Shown: in pieces, positions 25,201-34,585 of the stretch | How positions within the stretch are numbered: position 1 is the stretch's first letter | Layout: the number at the start of each line of letters is the position of its first letter | NCBI GenBank assembly: GCA_021186555.1 | Contig: JAJKFL010000039.1 | Span: forward strand, 41,798,610-41,862,609 | Source: Reticulitermes speratus | Lineage: Eukaryota > Arthropoda > Insecta > Blattodea > Rhinotermitidae | Length of the DNA: 64,000 nt | Direction of reading: 5' to 3' | The notes under the pieces: model-generated | Database searches by the model: none | What the model was told of the DNA's origin: nothing | The model's input: only the letters and a program-made list of their open reading frames with translations | Translations under genes and position numbers: made by a program

Positions 25201-28200
25201 TGTGAGCTGCAGCTGTGTCTTTTACAGACTGCCTTCTTATCTACTGACACAGATGTGTGAGCTGCAGCTGTGTCTTGCACAGACTGCCTTCTTATCTACT
25301 GACACAGGTGTGTGAGCTGCAGCTGTGTCTTGCACAGACTGCCTTCTTATCTACTGACACAGGTGTGTGAGCTGCAGCTGTATCTTCCACAGACTGCCTT
25401 CTTATCTACTGACACAGGTGTGTGAGCTGCAGCTGTGTCTTGTACAGACTGCCTTCTTATCTACTGACACAGGTGTGTAAGCTGCAGCTGTGTCTTGTAC
25501 AGACTGCCTTCTTATCTACTGACACAGGTGTGTAAGCTGCAGCTGTGTCTTGTACAGACTGCCTTCTTATCTACTGACACAGGTGTGTAAGCTGCAGCTG
25601 TGTCTTTTACAGACTGCCTTCTTATCTACTGACACAGATGTGTGAGCTGCAGCTGTGTCTTGTACAGACTGCCTTCTTATCTACTGACACAGGTGTGTGA
25701 GCTGCAGCTGTGTCTTGCACAGACTGCCTTCTTATCTACTGACACAGGTGTGTGAGCTGCAGCTGTGTCTTGCACAGACTGCCTTCTTATCTACTGACAC
25801 AGGTGTGTGAGCTGCAGCTGTGTCTTGCACAGACTGCCTTCTTATCTACTGACACAGGTGTGTGAGCTGCAGCTGTGTCTTCCACAGACTGCCTTCTTAT
25901 CTACTGACACAGGTGTGTGAGCTGCAGCTGTGTCTTCCACAGACTGCCTTCTTATCTACTGACACAGGTGTGTGAGCTGCAGCTGTGTCTTGTACAGACT
26001 GCCTTCTTATCTACTGACACAGGTGTGTGAGCTGGCAGTTGTGTCTTCCACAGACTGCCTTCTTATCTACTGACACAGGTGTGTGAGCTGCAGCTGTGTC
26101 TTGTACAGACTGCCTTCTTATCTACTGACACAGGTGTGTGAGTTGCAGCTGTGTCTTGTACAGACTGCCTTCTTATCTACTGACACAGGTGTGTGAGTTG
26201 CAGCTGTGTCTTCCACAGACTGCCTTCTTATCTACTGACACAGGTGTGTGAGCTGCAGTTGTGTCTTCCACAGACTGCCTTCTTATCTACTGACACAGGT
26301 GTGTGAGCTGCAGCTGTGTCTTGTACAGACTGTCTTCTTATCTACTGACACAGGTGTGTGAGCTGCAGCTGTGTCTTGTACAGACTGCCTTCTTATCTAC
26401 AGACACAGGTGTGTGAGCTGCAGCTGTGTCTTGTACAGACTGCCTTCTTATCTACAGACACAGGTGTGTGAGCTGCAGCTGTGTCTTGTACAGACTGCCT
26501 TCTTATCTACTGACACAGGTGTGTGAGCTGCAGCTGTGTCTTGTACAGACTGCCTTCTTATCTACAGACACAGGTGTGTGAGCTGCAGCTGTGTCTTCCA
26601 CAGACTGCCTTCTTATCTACTGACACAGGTGTGTGAGCTGCAGCTGTGTCTTGTACAGACTGCCTTCTTATCTACTGACACAGGTGTGTGAGCTGCAGCT
26701 GTGTCTTGTACAGACTGCCTTCTTATCTACTGACACAGGTGTGTGAGCTGCAGCTGTGTCTTGTACAGACTGCCTTCTTATCTACTGACACAGGTGTGTG
26801 AGCTGCAGCTGTGTCTTCCACAGACTGCCTTCTTATCTACTGACACAGGTGTGTGAGCTGCAGCTGTGTCTTGTACAGACTGCCTTCTTATCTACTGACA
26901 CAGGTGTGTGAGCTGCAGCTGTGTCTTGTACAGACTGCCTTCTTATCTACTGACACAGGTGTGTGAGCTGCAGCTGTGTCTTGCACAGACTGCCTTCTTA
27001 TCTGCATTCACGAAACAGCTGTGCACAGAGACCGGTGTGAAGTAAAAATTTTAGGCCCGTACAATGCACCGAGACCGGCATTGGACGACTAAATAGCCTG
27101 CTCGATGTTTCCATATTGTACTGCAGACCCGCAAATTACGACCTCTCAGCTGTTGCTACCTTTCTAATGTTAAATAATCCCCCCCAGAATAAAGACGGCC
27201 TTAAAAGATCAGCAAGAATGAGCGAAAATGTTGGCGGGCAGCATCTAAACTGACTTAAAGTCAGTCTGCATCTGTGCCTAGAGCGGACGACTGCATTTTA
27301 CAACCCTCTTCACGTACATTTTGTTTTGTGAACATTTATCGCCTGTCTCTATACATATGAGTAGAGGTAATTTTATACAAAGAGTTTTACTAACAGAGTC
27401 AAGGAAGGAAGGATGGAGTTTTAAGTCAAAATTTATTATAAATTCGATGCTGTCAACAAATATAGCGTAGTGTTACATTGTCAGCGAATATGTTCTTCAT
27501 AAATACAGACATACATACACACATACACACACATTCCATTGATTCAACGTTTTCCCATATGACATTTGGATGTGAAACAAGTCACAATACTATAAAAACA
27601 TAGGAACAAGTAGATAAAACACACAACTAACAGAATACATTGTTTATAATTATTTTCTTATAGAGCAATCATTAATTCACTTGTTGATATGTATTATAAT
27701 TCAGGTTATCTCCTAAATAAATTTGTCCTCTTTGTGAGCTTTTCTGTGAGTTATGTAATTAATATGCTCTCTTAACAGATGCTTTAACAGGGTTTTAAAA
27801 TAGGTTTGGTGATGAACTCAGAGTAATACTTGAACTGTCTTTGGCTCCTTCTTACCATCTGCCTTTACTAATGCTGGGCCCCGCAGATAAACCAATCGGT
27901 TCACACAACAAAGATACAATACACTAAAGAAACAATATATTGTAACACACAGATAAAGAAAATACAATAAAGCCAACCAAATACAAAATTACAAAATACA
28001 CACGACGTGAGACTTACCAAGCAATTGCTTGTCTCATACATACCAAAATAAAGTTACCTTGGCGTCGTCGTGGGGCTAAACCCAACAAAACCAAAGACCT
28101 GGGACCACGACGACCGCCAAGGGACTCCAACCCCACCAGCTCACCGCCAGACGGAATTTAGCCCCCATGGCCGAGACGAAAATTTGTACGTAACTTGAAG

Positions 28201-28816
28201 ACGGCTAGGATCAGAGTGATTACATCAACCTTACACACGCAGGTAGGAAGTAAACTGGGGACAGGAGGGGAAATTGAGGGGAACCAAGTGGGAGGGAATG
28301 ATGCGCGCGTCGAAAGTCCAAGTTTAGATTCTCGTAGAGGGTGCTGGGACCAAATCCCGGCACATACTGGAGGAAGTGCTTGTGACCTGTTTCAAGTCTG
28401 TTATGGCATTGTTCTATAACAACTTAATAAAATTACAGGTAGGACATATTTGCCAGGAATCAAAGTTAATGGACTCACGTCTGTTTATTTTCATACGCGT
28501 TTGTATTAATTCGGTTTCCAGGAACGAAAACCCCAATTAATTACATTGCGCGTGTTTGGCTACAAAAGTTTCGCTTTGAAACTGTTGTTGAGACATTGTA
28601 AATGTGGCGTCGCCTTCATTCCAAATATGACGCAAGGAACTCTTTCTGTCCTTTTCAGGCGAAAACATGAACAAGTTAATAAACGAGAACTGGCGCGAAG
28701 TACTCAAGGTCGTTGGGAAGCCTACGTACGACGCTCTGGGTCTCGTTGTCCACACGATAGTCTCGGGCGCATCGAAGACGGTACCCTACAAGAACATTTT
28801 CTTAGATGTGGAGTGA
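10046..28816 (+). CDS. Gene A: takeout/JHBP-family secreted protein (exon 2 not found)
   Basis: Spliced gene of the takeout / haemolymph juvenile-hormone-binding family. These insect proteins are secreted and carry small hydrophobic ligands in a long alpha/beta tunnel. Exons seen: 10046-10112 (signal peptide), 19292-19427, 20147-20280, 23730-23882 and 28659-28816 with the stop. Their lengths (67, 136, 134, 153, 158 nt) and phases are identical to exons 1, 3, 4, 5 and 6 of gene B, so the model rests on homology and on consistent GT-AG borders. Family marks are LDPLYV in exon 3, the G-Y-V-K-G strand in exon 4, NLFNGNK at the end of exon 5, and the helical NENW...VPYKNIF tail in exon 6. A 93-nt exon 2 with the two N-terminal cysteines is expected between 10113 and 19291, but I could not see it. 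The gene is therefore either a pseudogene, missing sequence, or carries a diverged exon 2. Introns are swollen by minisatellites. Confidence 0.8.
10311..10700. repeat. 35-bp tandem repeat, about 11 copies
   Basis: Unit ACATTAATGTCACGTTGTGT TCACCGTGCATCTTG. It shares ACGTTGTGTTCACCGTGCAT with the 43-bp array 1.2 kb downstream. Intron 1 region of gene A. Confidence 0.93.
10697..11205. repeat. Inverted-repeat element with ~51-bp tandem repeats
   Basis: Arms TTTAACCAACGAATGCAA (10710-10727) and TGCATTCGTTGGTTAAA (11175-11191). The first unit is inverted against the next, giving a perfect palindrome TTCAATTCACCAATTC / GAATTGGTGAATTGAA at 10758-10795. About 8 direct copies follow. Confidence 0.88.
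11206..11934. other. Intronic sequence with a degenerate foldback arm
   Basis: 11750-11855 has CTGATGA, GAAACATGTA and TGTGCATTTGTTG, a decayed relative of the foldback family. The rest is unrecognised. Confidence 0.45.
11935..14781. repeat. 43-bp tandem repeat, about 66 copies
   Basis: Unit GAATAATTCTGACAAATTTT ACGTTGTGTTCACCGTGCATTTT in two main variants (TCTGACAAA and TGTGGCAAA) that alternate in blocks. It runs into foldback element FB-3. Intron 1 region of gene A, where exon 2 is expected. Confidence 0.95.
14801..15037. mobile_element. Foldback element FB-3
   Basis: Ends CCAACAAATGCA (14801-14812) and TGCATTTGTTGG (15026-15037), with arms through TTATTTCTTAAGCATGTCC and CCTACATATGTTTCGGC. 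The left arm (minus strand, 14837-14881) keeps CTGATGA and GAAAC with a perfect 5-bp stem I (AACCC / GGGTT), but stem II pairs poorly; the right arm has CTAATGA. The 43-bp minisatellite abuts its left end. Confidence 0.7.
15038..15487. other. Intronic unique sequence
   Basis: A direct repeat CAGCTGGGTGTCCG(A/C)GCGGTCTGG occurs near 15380-15430. No exon 2 of gene A was found. Confidence 0.45.
15488..16455. repeat. 44-bp tandem repeat, about 22 copies
   Basis: Unit CTGGGCTAAACTGTGGATGA CATCTGTGGCTACTTCAGCCCCTT, 43 bp when one C is missing. Confidence 0.94.
16549..17028. mobile_element. hAT-type MITE
   Basis: Ends CAGGGTTCCCAAA (left) and TTTGGGAACCACTG (right), an imperfect inverted pair followed by CCGCCC / GGGCGG-rich sequence, with an A/T-rich core and repeated CTACTAGCGCCC. 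No transposase. No clean 8-bp target duplication was seen. Confidence 0.6.
17029..17978. other. Intronic unique sequence
   Basis: A 21-bp direct repeat (GTGACTACCCTTACAGCCGA) lies at 17209-17248. Small open frames only. Confidence 0.45.
17979..18262 (+). mobile_element. tRNA-derived SINE, family A
   Basis: GGGTTAGCTCAGTCCGGTAT box A and GGGATCGAATCCC box B, then a conserved body (GGTAAAGCGGCCGGGGCGTG) and a TTTACC tail. Two other long copies and one tail fragment are in the window. Confidence 0.75.
18331..18447. repeat. (GTAT)n microsatellite
   Basis: Imperfect ATGT/GTAT repeat of about 115 bp just after a SINE. Confidence 0.9.
18448..19291. other. Intronic unique sequence before gene A exon 3
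   Basis: Searched for the missing Cys-pair exon; nothing fits a 93-nt phase 1/1 exon. Confidence 0.45.
19292..19427 (+). CDS. Gene A exon 3
   Basis: Reads [15 protein letters not shown] and continues to [12 protein letters not shown] plus two bases of Arg. The LDPL motif and the strand ending in G-x-x-N-I are typical of the JHBP domain, about a fifth of the way into the protein. Acceptor ttgcag at 19286-19291, donor AG|GTAAGG at 19426. Length 136 nt and phases 1 in / 2 out equal gene B exon 3. The open minus-strand frame here is a shadow. Confidence 0.85.
19600..19676. mobile_element. 77-bp palindromic mini-MITE (mariner-type, TA flanks)
   Basis: TA, CAGAGTATACACAAAAGAAT ... ATTCTTTTGTGTATACCCTG, TA. 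The arms pair over about 30 nt with two mismatches around a ~17-nt loop. It lies in intron 3 of gene A and would also fold as a pre-miRNA-like hairpin. Confidence 0.6.
19828..20105 (+). mobile_element. SINE family C
   Basis: CGCAGTTGGTTGAGGCACTG head, GGGTTCGATTCCCCG box B. It ends about 40 bp before exon 4 of gene A. Confidence 0.75.
20147..20280 (+). CDS. Gene A exon 4
   Basis: Codes for [20 protein letters not shown], then [19 protein letters not shown] and a short tail, ending T|GTGAGT. Acceptor tgtccacag. The 134-nt length is identical to gene B exon 4. It forms the antiparallel strands of the JHBP barrel (G-N-Y-x-V-x-G). A tRNA-derived SINE ends only about 40 bp upstream, so the branch-point and pyrimidine tract region lies right against a transposon. 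Confidence 0.87.
20452..20652. mobile_element. Foldback element FB-4
   Basis: Close relative of FB-3: TTTATTTCTTAATCATGTAC ... CCTACACATGTTTCGGCTGC on the left, and ATATGTAGGGTTATTGGACA ... TAAAATGCATGTGTTGG on the right. The centre of the right arm is deleted. It lies in intron 4 of gene A and is preceded by the CGTGCATTTTGAT motif shared with the 43-bp array. Confidence 0.65.
20881..20925 (-). ncRNA. Hammerhead-like motif in FB-5 left arm
   Basis: Minus strand: ATTAC, CTGAAGA, extra C, GGAAG / CTTCC stem II, GAAACGTC, GTGAT. Stem I is 5 bp with one G-U. Same layout as 4052-4096. Confidence 0.5.
20927..21690. repeat. 66-bp tandem repeat inside FB-5, 11-12 copies
   Basis: Unit CTTAGACCGAGCTAACCTCA ATCACTGGACAACTTCAGCC GGTAAAAACACAGCTCAGAT GGGTCC. 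Its reverse resembles the FB-8 unit. Confidence 0.92.
21731..21774 (+). ncRNA. Hammerhead-like motif in FB-5 right arm
   Basis: TCAC, CTGAAGA (21735-21741), extra T, GGAAG / CTTCC, GAAACGTC, GTGA. Stem I is 4 bp and stem II 5 bp, all perfect. Confidence 0.5.
21905..22165. mobile_element. Foldback element FB-6
   Basis: Long inverted arms: AATAAACACTTATTAACCAA ... AAATCACTTGAAATAC on the left and the complement on the right, nearly identical over about 95 bp. The left arm (minus, 21993-22033) has CTGATGA, extra T, a perfect 5-bp stem II and CCC/GGG stem I, but ATA replaces GTA. The right arm has lost CTGATGA. It ends next to CCAAAATGCACGGTGAAC, the complement of the motif in the 43-bp array. 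Confidence 0.7.
22275..22375 (-). mobile_element. Single foldback arm FB-7
   Basis: Carries AAATGCACTACACTG at the outer end and a hammerhead-like motif at the inner end; no inverted partner is visible. A 36-bp minisatellite follows and extends to 23292. Confidence 0.5.
22330..22370 (-). ncRNA. Hammerhead-like motif in FB-7
   Basis: Minus strand: CTGAAGA, extra T, stem II GGCACT / AGTGCC (6 bp, loop ATA), GAAAC, ATGT, GTA, GGG; stem I is about 3 bp including one wobble. Confidence 0.45.
22430..23292. repeat. 36-bp tandem repeat, about 24 copies
   Basis: Unit ACTATCACTTAGTATCACTT ATACTTACTGTAAGTC, itself a degenerate double of a TATCACTTA-like motif. Intron 4 of gene A. Confidence 0.93.
23730..23882 (+). 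CDS. Gene A exon 5 (NLFNGNK motif)
   Basis: Reads [19 protein letters not shown] and ends with the family signature [12 protein letters not shown], then G|GTGAGC. Acceptor ttgtctccag. Length 153 nt, phase 1 on both sides, the same as gene B exon 5. The donor is the first copy of the GTGAGCTGCAGC segment that is then repeated every 55 bp for 3.1 kb downstream. Confidence 0.9.
23883..27002. repeat. 55-bp tandem repeat starting at the exon 5 donor of gene A, about 56 copies
   Basis: Unit GTGTGTGAGCTGCAGCTGTG TCTTGTACAGACTGCCTTCT TATCTACTGACACAG. The first unit is the intron start itself, so every unit repeats the donor context GTGAGCTGCAGC and also has CTACTGACACAG|GT. It makes up 3.1 kb of the 4.8-kb intron 5 (84 bp in gene B). 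Confidence 0.96.
27003..28658. other. Rest of gene A intron 5
   Basis: Non-tandem sequence with a possible decayed element around 27,400-28,180 (A/T-rich, ending GGGACCACGACGACCGCCAA) and a tRNA-like word GGACCAAATCCCGGC at 28347. No coding likeness. Confidence 0.4.
28659..28816 (+). CDS. Gene A exon 6 (C-terminal helices, stop)
   Basis: Begins after ccttttcag and codes for [20 protein letters not shown], then a helix and [11 protein letters not shown] with a TGA stop. This is the amphipathic C-terminal tail of takeout/JHBP proteins. Length 158 nt equals gene B exon 6. The AATAAA at 28942-28947 fits as the poly(A) signal. Confidence 0.9.
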
Positions 28817-28941
28817 CATCACAGCAGTGGCAGCTGCAACTACTAGTGCCTGATGCCTGGTGCCTGGTGCCTGGTTCAGTCAAAATATGGTAGCATTTCG
28901 TACACAGAGTTGAATTGTGTTTTGTTTTGTTCTGTTTGTAC

Positions 28942-28947
28942 AATAAA
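28942..28947 (+). terminator. Poly(A) signal of gene A
   Basis: AATAAA 126 bp after the stop codon of gene A. A T/G-rich stretch precedes it. No transcript evidence is available. Confidence 0.5.
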
Positions 28948-29097
28948 CAGGAATTATAACCGCAAGAGGAACTGACTTTGATTGTGATAAGTCTTTAAAC
29001 TGATATTTCTGATTATGCTGATATACTGATATAACTGATTATACTACCATTGCCTCAAGCGTTACGCAATAAGAAGCACCACCACAGTAAAAATGGG

Positions 29098-29375
29098 GCA
29101 CGCGATGGCACAGTTGGTTGAGGCAATGAGCTACAAGCCGGAATGTCGCGGGTTCGATTCCCGATGGTGTCATTGCAATTTTTCATTGATATAATCCTTT
29201 CGGTCGCACTATGCCCCTGGGGTCGACTCAGCCTGTAACAGAAATGAGTACCAGGGGTAAAGGCGGCCGGTGCGTAGGGCTGACAACCTTACCATCTTCA
29301 TGTGACGATTGTCTATAAATCTGGGAGCCTCAACCTCCTGGAACCCTAAGGGTCTGTCCAGGCCTGTAATGGGAT
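29098..29375 (+). mobile_element. SINE family C
   Basis: GGCACAGTTGGTTGAGGCAA head, GGGTTCGATTCCCG box B, same body. Just downstream of gene A. Confidence 0.75.
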
Positions 29376-29829
29376 TGCTTTGCCTTTTACCACAGTAAAA
29401 ATACCAGCTGATAACATCTTTTAATAAATCCGTTACGTTTTTATATCGGCACAGATAATTATCAAGAAGATTTCCGCGATCCAACAAATGACATTGGCAG
29501 GCTCTCACTAGATCACTGGTAGTCACATTGCACGTGTACACGTGTACACGTGTACAACTCTGCGGCTCCTCGGGTGACTTCAAGCGGTTTCTTCATAATG
29601 AAAACTGGTACACATAATTTCGACATCTAATTGCACTGTTAATTTTTCCTCCCTACTTTTGTGTACCGTCGGCGCGGAGTTTATCTTCAATACGAATCAT
29701 CAAAAATAAAAATTTTGTCATTCAAAAGTGTGCCATCATACTTTATATTATGGAACAAAAGTTTGTGTTACAAAGCTTCATTTCGTTTCTGCACCAAAGA
29801 AGCACACATCTGTACTACAGCGGCTCCTT

Positions 29830-30320
29830 CAGTCTTGTCTTAAGGTCATTGAACCCCACTATCTCAGTCTTGTCTTAAGGTCATTGAACCCCACTATCTC
29901 AGTCTTGTCTTAAGGTCATTGAACCCCACTATCTCAGTCTTGTCTTAAGGTCATTGAACCCCACTATCTCAGTCTTGTCTTAAGGTCATTGAACCCCACT
30001 ATCTCAGTCTTGTCTTAAGGTCATTGAACCCCACTATCTCAGTCTTGTCTTAAGGTCATTGAACCCCACTATCTCAGTCTTGTCTTAAGGTCATTGAACC
30101 CCACTATCTCAGTCTTGTCTTAAGGTCATTGAACCCCACTATCTCAGTCTTGTCTTAAGGTCATTGAACCCCACTATCTCAGTCTTGTCTTAAGGTCATT
30201 GAACCCCACTATCTCAGTCTTGTCTTAAGGTCATTGAACCCCACTATCTCAGTCTTGTCTTAAGGTCATTGAACCCCACTATCTCAGTCTTGTCTTAAGG
30301 TCATTGAACCCCACTATCTC
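29830..30320. repeat. 35-bp tandem repeat, about 14 near-perfect copies
   Basis: Unit TCAGTCTTGTCTTAAGGTCA TTGAACCCCACTATC. Confidence 0.95.
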
Positions 30321-30414
30321 TCCAGTAATAAAACCAACAGACAGTCAAACAACACAACGTACATGTATGTTGTAACAAATATCAACGGCTACGTGTTTCG
30401 GCTATACTAATAAC

Positions 30415-31527
30415 TAGGGCAAGGATGTTTATGACATAAAAATCATGTAAATATGCAAGCATTTATGACCTTTAAAATTACAAAATATGACCTAAAAATT
30501 TAAAAATATGACCTAAAAATTACGGAATATGACCTAAAAATTACAACATATGACCTAAAAATTTTAAAATATGACCTAAAAATTTCAAAATATGACCTAC
30601 AATCTCCAACATAATGTAAAAAAATCATCGAACTTTATTTATAAAAAAACCTGACTTGATTAATTCTCAAATATCAAGATGTAACCTAAAAATAAATTTG
30701 GCCTCGTTTATAGCATTTTTCTTTAGAATAAGGCCAAATTGTACTGACTACATAAGAAACATTCAACACAATATTTCAAATAAATAATATTCCACTTTAT
30801 TTACCGACCATATAATTATTTCCATGCTAATTGGCTACAGAATTTATAATAATAAATTACACATAATGGGACCTAGCATATCACGTTCTGTCGCCACTGT
30901 CGTTCTCAGAATTACAGTGAACAATTACACACATTGTGAATTTTTCAAACAAAAATGATCTCAGATTGTCACTTAGCATCGTTTTATAACGTGAAAAACA
31001 ACTTTCCACATCACAGGAAGTAATTGGGGCATGTTTGAAAAACGTAAAATCATTGCTACTAAGTTCTGGGATCGTCTGTCTCGAATGTTGCCTGCTTACA
31101 ACTAAGAATGTCACTGATCTTGCAGGTAGTTGAATATTCTTCATTTCGATGGAGTACACTTTGTAGTTTTGCAAACACGTTGTCATCTACCACGCCATGG
31201 GCTACATTTAACTCACTATCAACATCTCTCACAAGTTCAAGACCCCGACAAAGTTCTACACTCATTGTTTCAAGTTTAGTGATTGCTGTTGCCAATTTGC
31301 TGAAGTTGGACTTGATACAGGCGAGGTTGCTGAACAAAGTGCATAAGATATGATAATATATGCCCTTAAATGATCGAAATATAACCGAATCCTAAAAAAA
31401 AGGCGGAAATATGCAATTATATGCAAAATAAAAACCATATAATTTTAATCAGAGTAAGCTAAATTGTTCTTTGTAACGATAATAATGGCAAGAAAAAAAA
31501 TATGACGTCACAAACATCCTTGCCCTA
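30415..31527 (-). mobile_element. Non-autonomous/decayed hAT element
   Basis: Terminal inverted repeats TAGGGCAAGGATGTTT at both ends and an imperfect 8-bp target duplication (CTAATAAC / CTAACAGC, 6 of 8 match). The left part is an A/T-rich stretch of TATGACCTAAAAATT repeats. The minus strand encodes a broken transposase C-terminus (separate entry). It is inserted in the middle of a foldback element of the hammerhead-like family. Confidence 0.7.
30881..31337 (-). pseudogene. hAT/CGGBP1-like transposase C-terminal fragment
   Basis: Two overlapping frames on the minus strand (31337-31059, then 31186-30881) joined by a frameshift. The second contains FFKHAPITSCDVESCFSRYK and MLSDNLRSFLFEKF then VHCNSEN. 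This resembles, from memory of the family, the C-terminal helix-rich end of CGG-repeat-binding-protein-1-like hAT transposases that are common in insects. No start, no zinc finger and no DDE part are present, so it is not functional. Confidence 0.55.
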
Positions 31528-31577
31528 CTAACAGCCATAATTGGGGTGTACATAAGACGATAAAGAGTGTTGATATA

Positions 31578-32152
31578 CAGTGTGTCCACAAAGTCCCTTC
31601 GGGATTTTGAAGAATTGTGGCGCGCAAACAAATTGAGCTAGCCACATGCGGTTTGCGGCAGATTACATTGAAACTCTGGAAGGTTTTTACTGACCTCAGT
31701 AGACCTCGATTTGGTCTCCCTTGGTAGCACGGAGAACGTCCAAACGATATTCGAGCTCTTGCCATGTTCTGTGGAGCATGTCCGCTGGAATAGCCGAGGT
31801 CGCATTCCTGATACGGGGTCTTCAGGTCATCAAGTCCGTTAACTGGTGTTCGGAACACATTGCTCTTGACATAACCCCACAGGAAAAAATCCAGTGGTGT
31901 TATGTCTGGTGAACGTGGAGGCCAAGGCATTGGACCGTCTCTGCCATCCCACACAACGCGCGCGTTCCTGCACAGTCGCCATTTCACAACTGACTGAGAA
32001 ACGTAAAGATGGCCGCTTATTCCATCTGTTGGCGGCAAAAAAAAAACTTGCAGCGTTTCACTGTAATCTGCCGCAAACCGCATGTGACCAGCTCAATTTG
32101 TTTGCGCGCCACAGTTTTTTCAAAACCCCGAAGGGACTTTGTGGATACACTG
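31578..32152 (-). mobile_element. Internally deleted mariner-like element
   Basis: TA on both sides (31576-31577 and 32153-32154) and long inverted ends starting CAGTGTGTCCACAAAGTCCC, which stay similar for about 90 bp. The minus strand holds WPPRSPDITPLDFFLWGYVK (about 31880-31935), the conserved catalytic-region motif of mariner/Tc1-type transposases, with frameshifted sequence around it. It is a defective, cross-mobilisable type of copy. Confidence 0.75.
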
Positions 32153-32770
32153 TACAACTGTAAATGTAGCAAGAAAACTTAAATTTGGCAAGCTTTACAT
32201 TTCACACTGTTCTTACGTACGAATTCACTGCTAAGTCTGAGCTCTCTTGCCACATTCTGCAGCTGTACGTCAATACTCTTTATTTTCGTCTGCACAGCTC
32301 GTTGCTGGCTACTAGCGTGGACTAAACATGTAGATCTTGATAATCTTTACAATATATGTTGTGTTGTAGAACTATCTGTCGGTTTCATTTCCCTCAAATT
32401 TAGCCAGAAAAGTTTCTACAGACATCAGCAGTTTGAAGACCGCCACACTAAGTTATACAAAGTCACAAGATAATGAAACGCCAGCAGTACAATTCACATA
32501 AATATGTGTCTGTATACAGCCTTATTGCGAAAAAGTCCTGTGTCTGTACACATTATACGAACACTGACAACTGCGTAGCAATATGGAGAGCACAGCAAGT
32601 GTCACGGATAAGGGCACAAACTAACACTGTGTATGTTTATGCAAATTGCAAAGCGCATGTTGAAGTCTGCTGTGAGTGTGTATCATACCTGTCAGCACGG
32701 TCAAATGTCTTTCTGATATCGGCCGAAACATGTAGCAAGTTGGTGTGTAAGCTGTGGTCGTGTTTCTCAA
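32153..32770. other. Unique sequence with a decayed foldback end
   Basis: GGCCGAAACATGTAGC (32722-32737) is the 3' half of the hammerhead-like motif; the CTGANGA half is not intact. Confidence 0.4.
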
Positions 32771-33102
32771 GTGTCATGAGATGTACTGTCATGAGATGTA
32801 CTGTCATGAGATGAGCTGTCATGAGATGAGCTGTCATGAGATGAGCTGTCATGAGATGAGCTGTCATGAGATGACTGTCATGAGATGTACGTCATGAGAT
32901 GTACTGTCATGAAATGTACTGTCATGAGATGAGCTGTTATGATATGTACTGTCATGAGATGTACTGTCATGAGATGTACTGTCATGAGATGTACTGTCAT
33001 GAATGTACTGTCATGAGATGTACTGTCATGAGATGTACTGTCATGAGATGTACTGTCATGAGATGTACTGTCATGAGATGTACTGTCATGAGATGTACTG
33101 TC
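32771..33102. repeat. 15-bp tandem repeat, about 22 copies
   Basis: Unit ATGAGATGTACTGTC with an ATGAGATGAGCTGTC block at the left side. Confidence 0.93.
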
Positions 33103-33849
33103 GGATGCTAGCGAGCTTCGCTCTCAGTCAACAAAACGTAAGCCAAAAATATGAATTCAGAATGTCCAACAGCACAGTTGGGCGTGTAACGTGTACACGG
33201 TGCACACACGTACCTTACACAGCAATACGTAGAGTTATCTGTGGCTTGAACTTCACTTCTTCCCATATTTTGTGTCTGCGCTGACGAACATTTCGACCTC
33301 ATGACATGACAATGACCGCCGGTCGCTGGCATGTGGAGCTGTGTCGCGTGCTTCACGGGTTTCCAATGACCAAAGTTTAAGTAGACCAAGAAGATGAAGG
33401 AATTACGTCCCTTCGAAACGTCGGGGATCACTCAACGCCACGTCACATGTCAGAAGGCCAGAAATGTCAGTAACACCGCTGTGATAACCTCGAATATCAC
33501 ATCTAAGACAGAAGTTGACGAGGAATTTTACACAAGAATCTGACCTTGACCTCTACAAGACGCAGGTAGTGTAGCGGTCACAAGGGCTGTGTGTATTCAG
33601 CCGCATACGCCGCGTCGCCAATTCAGTGACGTTAAAGACACGTTCGTGAGAGATGACGTTCACGTGTGAACAAACAAAATCCCCGCTAGAGGGCAAAAGA
33701 ACCCCCCTATCTGCGTCATAAACCATTACACCGTACGAAGATTACAGTGTAGTGTGAGAAATGCTGTTTCGGCATTATTGGTTCGTACTTCTTCAAGGAT
33801 GATAATGAAATCACGATGACTTTAAGATTAGCCAGCTATGTACGCTTAA
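33103..33849. other. Unique sequence
   Basis: GAAGG ... CCTTCGAAACGTCGGGGA at about 33390-33427 keeps stem II and GAAACGTC of the hammerhead-like motif but not CTGA. Otherwise nothing recognised. Confidence 0.4.
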
Positions 33850-34115
33850 TGTTTTTTTTTTCCAATGGCTCGACAGCCCCTTGGGGGCCTAGTCCGCCTC
33901 ATTGTTCGAGGCTTCACGATCACACTCAGACACACCACACTGGGTAGGACTCCTCTGGACGAGTGATCAGCCCGTCGCAGAGATCTCTACCTGACAACAC
34001 ACAACACTCACAACAGACAGACATCCATGCCCTAGGTGGGATTCGAACCCGCAATCCCAGCAAACGAGCGGCCGCAGACCCACGCCTTAGACCGCGCGGC
34101 CACTGCGATCGGCCC
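33850..34115 (-). mobile_element. SINE family V, full copy
   Basis: Runs from the poly-T end CCAATGGCTCGACAGCCCC to the tRNA head GCGATCGGCC, with box B GGATTCGAACCC in complement. Confidence 0.75.
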
Positions 34116-34585
34116 ACGTAATGTATACCTACACAAAACTCAATTTCTACAGATCAACAATTTGGAGCGAATTCGCATAAGACCAGCTCTTATCCTATTG
34201 CCGCTACAAGCCCAACCTTTCCTAATCAGATCACAACCAGGAATGGGGAAGTCCCTTGCTCAGCGAGGTCTCCAAATTTGTCGGCTTGTGGATATTGTTG
34301 GGGCGTTTATTACAGAGCAACGTTTATGCTCTTCGCCTATAAAATACATCGAACTGAAACTGAGACTTCGAAAAGAAGTAACCAGAGTCCCAGTGCATAT
34401 GTTACGCCTCTTGATCGGAATGTGCGCTCAAAGTTCAAGGAGTGTTTGCGCAAGGATGAAGGTCGGATATAAGACACATGTTTACGAAGTAAGAAGTTGT
34501 AATGTAAGGTTTTTATAGTTATCTAAATAGGACAATTTAATTAATTAATAAGTTAATCAATTAATTGAATTTTGTCATGGTCACC

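Noticed and set aside
28537..28755. 72-codon minus frame
   Set aside because: Antisense shadow of gene A exon 6.
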